Shown here: positions 56,301-64,000 of the stretch, in pieces
How the letters are laid out: the number at the start of each line of letters is the position of its first letter
Position numbering within the stretch: the first letter of the stretch is position 1
Origin: Oenanthe sinensis
Lineage: Eukaryota > Streptophyta > Magnoliopsida > Apiales > Apiaceae
NCBI GenBank assembly: GCA_028671895.1
Contig: CM053804.1
Span: forward strand, 1,989,001 to 2,053,000
Direction: 5' to 3'
Length of the DNA stretch: 64,000 nt
Notes under the pieces: generated by a model
What the model was told of the DNA's origin: nothing
Seen by the model: the letters and a program-made list of their open reading frames with translations, nothing else
Databases searched by the model: none
Translations under genes and position numbers: made by a program

Positions 56301-58999
56301 GGGACCGTAGGGATTTGATTACATGTGGAGCTGCTGCTGGCGTGGCGGCTGCCTTTCGTGCTCCAGTTGGTGGAGTTCTCTTTGCTCTTGAAGAGGCAGC
56401 CTCATGGTCTCTCTCTTCTCTCTCTCCCCCTCTCTATTTTTACCAGTACTTCAACATGACATGTATAATAGATAGTTTTTTGGGGGTTGTCATAATATAT
56501 ATAAGATGATATACATACATCCATAAATAATAATGTACAAAGAGGTGTAACACTTAATGTGGTATAATGGGGTCACCCTATGCAAGTGGTACAAATTCAT
56601 ACAATTTATTTTTGGCAGTTCAGCAGTTGCAATAGGGCGAATTGCAAAATTTAACAGTAAAAGTGAAAGTACAAGCAGTCATTTTTTTTTAATCTTTTAC
56701 AAACTCCAGCAAGTTAGAGCAAGTCCAACAGTTATCAGTTCTCCTAAAAGTTACTGGAGTTTTCATGCAGATTTTTTCTCAGGGAAGGGTAAACACTGAG
56801 AAGTAGCAACAAAAATTCTGATCACAGTACACAAAGCTTTTGATAATAGTTGATAAACTTGTCTATATTTGAATCATTCATTTGTTAGTGTACATGAATA
56901 AATAAATATATATAAACATACATATGTGATCTATTGAGAATCAGTAGGGCCCAACTACTCCTAGTTCTCGATGAGGTCTAGAGTTCGAGTATCATCTTCC
57001 CTTCCCCATATAAATGATTACATTGAAAATAATTTCAACTAACCCCGTAAGTGTAGTGTTCTTTTCTGTTTGTTTCTAATAGTATTGATGTCCTGTTGTA
57101 TTTAGGTGGCGGAGTGCTCTTCTGTGGAGAACCTTTTTTACAACTGCTGTAGTGGCTATGGTACTGAGATCTCTCATAGAATTTTGTCGGAGTGGAAAAT
57201 GCGGGCTATTTGGTGAAGGTGGTCTCATCATGTTTGATATGGATTCTGTAGTAACTACTTATACTGTTCCAGATCTTTTGGCAGTTATAGTACTTGGAGT
57301 TATTGGTGGTATTTTTGGGAGTCTTTACAACTATCTTGTCGACAAGGTCCTTCGAACTTACAGTATCATTAATGAGTATGTCCTTAAAATTCTCCTCAGA
57401 GTGATAATATTGCTAATTCCTTTAATTAGGAAAAATATCTCTAGGCTGTATCATGGCCACCGCAACAAATATGCTGCAAAATTTATTTGTATTGCAAGGT
57501 GTTATCTGGAATCTAATGAATGATTGTTGTCATGTTACTCCTAGTACAAGTTCCCACACAGCCTAGAACTTAATTTTTAGCCAAGTAATTTACATAACAA
57601 TTGTTGGATAAATTTTTTTGCTAATTTTTGTAAGTTGAATGCAGGCGAGGTCCAGCTTATAAGCTTTTGCTCGTCATTACTGTTTCTCTTCTCACGTCAT
57701 GTTGCTCATACGGTCTCCCATGGTTCACAGAATGCACACCCTGTCCACCAGGTCTGGAAGCTGAATGCCCAACCATAGGTCGTTCAGGAAACTATAAAAA
57801 CTTTCAATGTCAACCAGGCTATTATAATGACCTCGCCTCCCTTTTCCTCAACCCCAATGATGATGCTATTCGTAACTTATTTAGCTCTAGCAATGCCAAA
57901 GAGTTTCGCCTTTCTTCCCTTTTTATATTCTTTGCTGCAATGTACGTACTTGGTATAATTACTTATGGTATTGCCGTTCCTGCTGGGCTCTTCATACCTG
58001 TCATACTCGCTGGAGCATCCTATGGGAGGGTTGCTGGAACCCTCATTGGCCCTATTTCCAACCTCAATGTGGGGCTCTTTGCTCTGCTTGGTGCTGCCTC
58101 CTTCCTTGGCGGTACAATGAGAATGACAGTTTCACTTTGTGTCATACTTCTCGAGCTCACTAATAATCTCTTAATGCTTCCACTTGTGATGCTTGTGCTC
58201 CTTATTTCCAAAACTGTTGCTGATAGTTTTAATAAGGGTGTTTATGACCAAATTGTGATGATGAAGGGTCTACCTTATTTGGAAGCCCATGCTGAACCCT
58301 ACATGAGAAACTTGGTAGCAGGGGATGTTGTTTCTGGCCCTTTGATAGAGTTTAGTGGTGTAGAGAAAGTGGGTAATATATATCATGCGTTGAGGATGAC
58401 AAGACATCATGGTTTTCCAGTGATTGACGAGCCTCCTTTTTCAAGTGCCCCTGAATTGTGCGGACTTGTTTTGAGGTCTCACTTGCTCGTTTTGCTCAAT
58501 GGAAAGAGGTTTACAAAGCAAAGGGAGTTGTTTGGAAAAGAATTACTAAGTAGGTTTCAGGCCTCTGATTTTGCGAAGGCAGGATCGGGGAAGGGGCTTA
58601 AACTAAAAGATCTGGATCTCACCCAAGAAGAAATGGAAATGTACGTTGATCTCCATCCTATCACCAATACATCTCCATACACAGTCGTTGAGACAATGTC
58701 GTTGGCCAAAGCTGCAGTCTTGTTCAGAGAGGTTGGCCTTAGGCACTTATGTGTGGTGCCAAAGTCACCTGGGGTAAGATAATTTTCTTATACATTTTTC
58801 AATAGAAGTTTCTCAGTTGCTAGGGTAAATGACTTGTTGTATTGGAAAACCACAATATTATTGCATATATTAATGAGGTCTGACATTTTGGGTTTTTGAT
58901 GATTTGCAGAGGCCTCCTATTGTTGGCATCCTGACGAGGCACGACTTCATGCCGGAACACATATTGGGGCTCTACCCACATATCAATCCACACAAGTAA
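50361..58999 (+). CDS. CLC-C: CLC-c type chloride channel/exchanger, complete, seven exons
   Basis: CLC-family anion transporter of the vacuolar CLC-c type; such proteins handle chloride in guard cells and under salt. Exons: 50361-50605, 51722-51922, 52665-52842, 56144-56406, 57106-57375, 57645-58773, 58910-58999; all GT/AG, 791 residues against about 779 in Arabidopsis. Visible motifs: NTTSQIAIVGAN near the N-terminus; filter GSGIPEVKAYLNG at about 180, with S rather than the P of nitrate-selective CLC-a; GKEGPMVHTGA at about 222 with the gating glutamate; GVLFALEEAASW at about 285 with the proton glutamate; GIITYGIAVPAGLFIP; GGTMRMTVSLCVILLELT. The C-terminal third has two CBS regions (HHGFPVIDEPP and HLCVVPKSPG / PPIVGILTRHDFMPEH). 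The exon 4 donor is weak (ATG-GTCTCT). Intron 3 (3.3 kb) holds a hAT-like element with a solo LTR nested in it. Confidence 0.95.
53617..54068. repeat. Four-copy tandem repeat of about 113 bases
   Basis: Units begin near 53617, 53727, 53840 and 53955 with AACAAATTTTTCTTC, then CTTGAAATTTGTTATT, GATAAATTTGAAC, GAGAAACAAAATATATAA and TTTTAAAATTACT. The unit has no stops on either strand in one frame, so it looks like a repetitive protein when translated. Confidence 0.92.
54545..55050. repeat. Array of ATCCRTTGAT-like motifs in the solo LTR
   Basis: About fifteen variants such as ATCCGTTGATAGG, ATCCATCGAG, ATCCATTGAG, ATCAGTTGATGAG and ATATCCATTGACC, in both orientations with irregular spacing. 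Confidence 0.65.
54700..54816 (-). mobile_element. Short 5'-truncated LINE/SINE fragment with 18-base target duplication
   Basis: CATCACTTGAGTATTTTT occurs at 54700-54717 and 54799-54816. Between them is an 81-base insert starting with a T run on the plus strand, so it has a poly-A tail on the minus strand, followed by TTGTATTTTGTTTTCTTTC as in LINE 3' ends. It is inserted into the solo LTR motif array. Confidence 0.75.
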
Positions 59000-59694
59000 A
59001 TTTAGGAAGTTGATTCTTTTATTGTATGATCTAAAATATTATTGTGTAGTTAGTGTGATTAATTATTGGTAAGTAAACACTTTAGTGAACTTACGTATGT
59101 TTATGAGACACATCAAATAATATTGGAGAACAATACCCAAAAAAATAAATAATACATGGTCATTTTTATTTCAATGTACATGCATCTAGTCAGTTTGTTA
59201 TCTGCACGGTTCTTCAGATGATTCTTGAAAAACTGTTGCAAGTCCCTTGAACCGTTGAGGCAGTATTATGTGCCAGCTTAACCTCTTCTTTTTTTGTACA
59301 TTTGACTATTTGAGTAGTGTTCTTTGAGAAATTTACTACAGCTAGCAATTTGAACAATCATTCGGGCAAACAAAATTCTATCCACTCAACTGGTTTAATT
59401 TTAGGATTGGCCTAGCTCAGCTTGCTCAATGGCTAATTTGAAACTAGAATTTTCCCTGTATCATTTAGGTCAGTTTGGGTTGCTTGAACTCGCTTATTCT
59501 GACTGTAATGCAGATATTAGTTCGAGATCTGTAGTGGCCCTCGATCAATTTGGAAGTTTGGGTTTCCAGTATAAGAATGGCTGTATGTTTATCAAGAATT
59601 TACAGTCGACGCGGAGTACATCTAAAACGAGACATTTTTTTCATGAAAGGGCTAGACTGTCTACATTGGCACAGGTACGGGGGGAGATGACTGT

Positions 59695-59985
59695 GAAAAA
59701 TGCATTCCGGTGACAGATATTCTCATAAGAGTTGTAGGTTACAGGTCTCTATTATATTATTGTACATGGTCAAAAATTCATTATAGTGACATCTATTCTC
59801 ATGACAATTGCAGGTTAACGAGTCTCTATTACATTTACACCTTGACATTGTCAAAAATGCATTTTATTGATGAACAAAAAACTATGCATTCTGGTGACAT
59901 CTACCCTCGTACCAATCGCAAGCTACAGATTTACAATGTCTCTGTCACAATTTAAATACTGACATTGTCAGAATTGCATATTAGT
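59695..59985. repeat. Three-copy diverged tandem repeat of about 90-100 bases
   Basis: Units share GCATTCYGGTGACA, CTCAT or CTCGT with CAATTGCAGGTTA-like sequence, TCTCTATTA, and TGACATTGTCAAAA. Copies start near 59701, 59779 and 59888. Confidence 0.65.
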
Positions 59986-60664
59986 GATGTACTCTTAACT
60001 GTAGTTGCCTACTTACCTGCACAAATAATTTACTGTGAAATAATTTTTTTAATATTTATTTTAAAAAAATGAACAAAATATTGCTCTTTTTCAATAATGA
60101 TAAAAATGAAATTATTTTTACAATCATAATCGTTTTAAAAAAAAGTATACCTAAAAAGCTTATAAATAAATATTTATTTTAATAAATTTCGGGGGTGAAC
60201 GATAGTAGAAATCAGAATCCGGGACGATAACTAATTAAAAGACAATTGATTATTTCTTAAAATTCATTAACCACGTACACAAATAGTTCACATAAGATAT
60301 TCTCCTTAATATTTATTTTAGTATCAATTTAAAATAAAATAATCAAAATCTTTATCACTATTTTAAAAAGAATAATTACAAATTTTATTATCAAAACTTT
60401 CAAAAATTCTAAATATCTTAAAATACAACTATACTAAAAATATTATTAAATAATAATTTTTCAAAATTATTTCTAACATTTATTATAAACAATTTATTAT
60501 AAATTATAAATTAAATATATTTTTCGACTTATAAATTAAAAACATAGAAGAAAGTGGTCTAAAATATATGTTAGAGAGAGAAAGTTTAGAGCGAGAGAGA
60601 GAGTAAGCCTCATTTCAAAATTCACAACCTGCAATTTTCCCTGCTATCTCCCCCAACCCTAGAT

Positions 60665-60666
<2 letters not shown>

Positions 60667-60717
<51 letters not shown>

Positions 60718-60735
60718 CTATATATATATATATAT
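60667..60735. repeat. (TC)n joined to (TA)n microsatellite in the DRP2 leader/promoter
   Basis: About 30 bases of TC followed directly by about 35 bases of interrupted TA, ending about 170 bases before the DRP2 ATG. Confidence 0.9.
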
Positions 60736-60789
60736 ACGCACATATAAACACACACACCACTAGATCTCGTAGTTTGCTTGCTCTAATCC

Positions 60790-60797
60790 TAGGGTTT
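60790..60797 (-). promoter_or_regulatory. Telo-box upstream of DRP2
   Basis: AAACCCTA on the minus strand, about 110 bases before the ATG and just after the TC/TA microsatellite. Confidence 0.4.
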
Positions 60798-60907
60798 CTG
60801 CTTCAAATACATCTATATTTGCGATTATTATTAACTCATTTGTTTTGTATTTAAACTCTTTTGATCTCGATTTAGATCAGATTATTTCAGTTATTACTTA
60901 TTAAGTG

Positions 60908-63565
60908 ATGGAGGCGATCGATGAGTTAGCTCAACTCTCCGATTCGATGCGGCAAGCTGCTGCTGTACTGGCTGATGAAGATTTAGATGAGAATTCTAGA
61001 TCGTCTCGCCGTAATTCGACGTTTATGAACGTTGTTGCTCTTGGAAATACTGTGAGTTTGTTCATTTGTATCGAATGTTTATTTGACTGTTGTTAGAATT
61101 GTGTTAATTGGTTTCGTTTATCGGTTATGTGATAGATCTCTTGGTTTAATTGTTTGTTGATATTGAATTTTGTTGTTTGTTGTGAATTTGAGTTGTGTGT
61201 TGTTGGAGTATTAGAAATACGTATAGTGATCTGCTGTTAGGATTATAATGTGTATGATAAACGGTCAATAAGTCTTGTAACTATGATTATTTCTAGTTAT
61301 GATCATTTGGAATATCAAGTGAATTAGTTTTTTTAAGTTATCTGCGTGTCACACAAGTTTTATGTCCAATCGGCATCTACGCGTGTTATTTTAATGTGAT
61401 ATTATGAGGTGTACCTATGGATTTTGTTTTGGCTTGCTGGTTAATGAAGAACTTAATGGGTCTTTGATTTTTTTTACTAGCCCAATAGTGTCATAGTTTG
61501 CTATTAATGAAAAAGTGTACCTACACCTACCGCGTTAAAAGTGCAACTAAGGTGAATTTGTGGAGTAATGCATGGGTTTTGATATATTTTTTTAAGAAGT
61601 TTTTTCATATTTTAATTCTGTACCAAAAATTGGTAATGGGGATGAGTTATCATCTACCTTTGTATTTTAGTTTCCTAAAAAATGCTGATAAGTATAGGTT
61701 ACCCAAATTATACCATTATAGATTACCCAAGGATAGTGTGCTTTTGTTGTCTGGCAAAACTTTTCAAACACCAACATCAATCTGATGTTTTGAGCAACAT
61801 CATACTTGTGCCACTTGCATTGTAGTTGAAGGTGCAGGTCTTTGTTGTGCAGGTGGATTAGTAGCACTTGATTTCACTTTTTATGTCAAAAAAGTTAAAA
61901 GAGGAAAAATGGGTAATTCTCAACACAAATTGATTATTTTGATATAGCTTAGTTTAAAATTGGATTTTTCAAAACCCCTCGATATGAGGTGGTTTAATGG
62001 AACTTCACTTTTATGGTTTCTTGGTTTCAAATATAGAATATGGTTTTTTCAAGTGTCAAACCCCCTCAATATGACATGGTTCATCAGAGTTTTTCTTCTG
62101 TTGGTTAGTGGGTTTTTAAATTGATACGAATCTACAGCTGGTTGTTTTCCCTCTTTCGTATAGTCCAATATTATTGTGACAAATTTTATTCGAACAAACC
62201 AACCTTGCTTACCGTCACAACTTCTAACCACCACAATTTAGGGCACTGACCCCTATTTTTTATTGACCATGCACCATTTAGTAACACCTTGTGGAAAGCA
62301 CATGACACATAACCATAGAAGATGAATCTCTTTATCACAAAATGACTAGAGTACTAGTCTACCTTTGTCACCCATCTTGTCTCGCAATATTTTCATCAGC
62401 ATGGTCTTGTCACCTTGTTGTGGTACCTATGTCAGTGTTACACACTGACACATGCTCAACATATATTCTGTGGTTCAGTCCTTTTAAGTGGCTTTTGGTT
62501 TATATAGATGCATTGTAAGATTCATCATCACAATTCATGCAAATGCAATGGCTTGATTATGGTATTGAATTTGGAACATTTTTATATTTTTTAATTTAGA
62601 AGCATAGTATCACAAATGCATTAAATTCATTATTGAGGCCTGAGGGAAAGATTAGGGCATACTTTTAGTTGTTTTTAACCTACATGTAATTCATGATTGC
62701 ATGATTAAAGTATATATTTGCGCAAGGCAAATTTTAGTAGCTCAGTTTTTTCTTTGATTGTATGACGTGTTCCAAATATACCAAAATATTAATTTCCTCA
62801 TACAGACATCTCACCACCATCATTAGTATGGTTCTATTAATCTATTTTACTTTCAATACTTTGTTATGTCATTGGTAGTACTAAATAGTTTATATGAAAA
62901 ACTATTATTTTGGCTGCACCAGTATTCAGTAATATGTACTCTCAATGTACTGTATGGATCATGTTAGTGGTATTATTGTAATACTTAAATATCGGGTTAA
63001 GTATTTTAATCTTGAAGTTTATCTTTTCTGTATTAGAACCTTTATTTAGTTAGTGAACATGTGTAACCTCTAATTTATAATTGTGGTGAAACTGTTTAGG
63101 GTGCGGGTAAATCAGCTGTTTTGAACAGTCTTATCGGACATCCTGCTTTGGTAAACATTTTTACTGTTTAAAACTTGTATTAAGTTCCATTTAACACTGT
63201 ATGCTTTTCCTAAAATTTAGCATTTTTATTTGACAGCCAACTGGTGAAGGTGGTGCAACTCGTGCTCCAATATGCATTGATCTAAAAAGAGATGATTCTT
63301 TAAGCAGCAAATCAATTGTTTTGCAGATCGACAGTAAATCTCAACCAGTTTCTGCAAGTATGATTTCCAACTGATGAATCGATTGTTCATTAATAACAAA
63401 CACATCTCATCGGGTAATATAATCCGGAAAATGCATTTCCTGTAATTTACAAACTCGTGTCTTTCTTAATTATCGTAGGTGCACTTCGACATTCTTTACA
63501 GGATAGGCTAAGCAAAAACTCAAGTAAGAATGACGAGATATATCTAAAGCTTCGTACAAGTACAG
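60908..63565 (+). CDS. DRP2: Dynamin-related protein 2 (DRP2A/B-like), first four exons, runs off the right edge
   Basis: Large GTPase that pinches clathrin-coated vesicles at the plasma membrane and trans-Golgi network. Exons 60908-61051, 63100-63150, 63237-63357 and 63479-63565, all GT/AG with agreeing phases, encode about 134 residues of the N-terminal GTPase domain. The start MEAIDELAQLSDSMRQAA matches Arabidopsis DRP2 in sequence and position. The P-loop GNTGAGKSAVLNSLIGHP is split by intron 1 just before GAGKS. Switch I is TGEGGATRAPI with the conserved T. ALRHSLQDRLSK and EIYLKLRTST follow. The rest of the GTPase domain, the PH domain, GED and proline-rich tail must lie to the right; 63566-64000 is intron. 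Intron 1 (2 kb) has two related blocks near 61965 and 62045 (CAAAACCCCTCGATATGAGG and CAAACCCCCTCAATATGACA). Confidence 0.94.
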
Positions 63566-64000
63566 GTTAGTGGTTAGTCTGTATGAAGTGTTTACTTGGT
63601 CAGCAACTCAGAAAACTACATATACTACCATCTATGGTAATTCATACCATGTTGATGGCTAAGGGTAGGAACATGTGAAGTCCTTTTTATCTACCATTCC
63701 TTTTTTGTGGTAAATTGATTCAGAAGCTGAACCATTTGTTGGACTGAACTGCCGAGAGAAGTAATGAAATAGTTCTAGGGCCTGTTTGTTTAACCTTATA
63801 AGTAACTTATTACTTAAAATAAGTTAAAAAGTAATTTTTTGGTACGTGTAAATAGTAGACGTACTGTAAAAGGGACTTATAGGTCGAATTGTGAGATTTT
63901 GAGAATAGATGCTTATTTCAGTTAAATGAAATTTGTACTTCAACTGGATAAAAATTAAAATTATCCTTTTTGCCTGCAAGTTCTAGTATTTATTTTGTTA

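Larger units (their letters stand above)
59000..60789. other. Intergenic region between CLC-c and DRP2
   Basis: CLC-c 3' untranslated sequence, an unrecognised open frame at 59429-59713, a tandem repeat at 59695-59985, then AT-rich promoter sequence. No further gene is supported. Confidence 0.55.

Noticed and set aside
59400..59445. Possible tRNA because of CCTAGCTCAGCTTG
   Set aside because: Only an A-box-like resemblance; no cloverleaf or B-box could be drawn.
59429..59713. 94-residue plus-strand open frame after CLC-c
   Set aside because: No family feature; could be 3' untranslated sequence or an old relic, but nothing supports a gene.

Overview
This is nuclear DNA from a flowering plant, most likely a eudicot. 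It is very AT-rich, its genes have many GT-AG introns, and the long spaces between genes are filled with LTR retrotransposons, MITEs, hAT and Helitron-like debris and microsatellites. The proteins resemble the Arabidopsis genes HASTY, SUN1/2, MED18, GRP23-type PPR, GT14/BC10-like, CLC-c and DRP2. I cannot name the species. All gene calls come from reading translations and matching families from memory; no search was run.

Layout from left to right. (1) 1075-9923, minus strand: the first 18 exons of HASTY (plant exportin-5), leaving the window on the left. (2) 9924-14998: AT-rich intergenic DNA with a MITE copy close to the HASTY start. (3) 14999-16546, plus strand: a SUN-domain nuclear-envelope protein gene, with a possible frameshift near its N-terminus. 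(4) 17870-19790, minus strand: an inverted second SUN copy with an internal deletion and a frameshift. (5) 21284-23043, plus strand: a decayed MED18 copy. (6) 23981-25690, plus strand: an intronless PPR protein. (7) 27604-28334: a Tourist-type MITE with a second MITE nested in it. (8) 28781-31609, minus strand: a two-exon GT14 glycosyltransferase. (9) 33510-41760: degenerate Ty1/copia elements on the minus strand, with a nested LTR. (10) 41818-48287: MITE, LTR-like sequences and a 2.75-kb non-autonomous hAT element. (11) 50361-58999, plus strand: a complete seven-exon CLC-c type anion channel/exchanger whose third intron holds nested transposons. (12) 60908-63565, plus strand: the first four exons of a DRP2-type dynamin, leaving the window on the right.

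The genes are unrelated housekeeping loci and do not form an operon or pathway: miRNA export, nuclear envelope, Mediator, organelle RNA, Golgi glycosylation, vacuolar anion transport and endocytic membrane scission. I see no novel multi-gene system. The most interesting material is in the repeats. Three related copia LTRs each carry a different array of short motifs in the corresponding region, and one array is built from heat-shock-element-like half sites. The SUN inverted duplication is also notable, as is the cluster of frameshifted gene copies between 15 and 23 kb. Several frameshifts fall in short homopolymers, so assembly error must be excluded before calling them biological.
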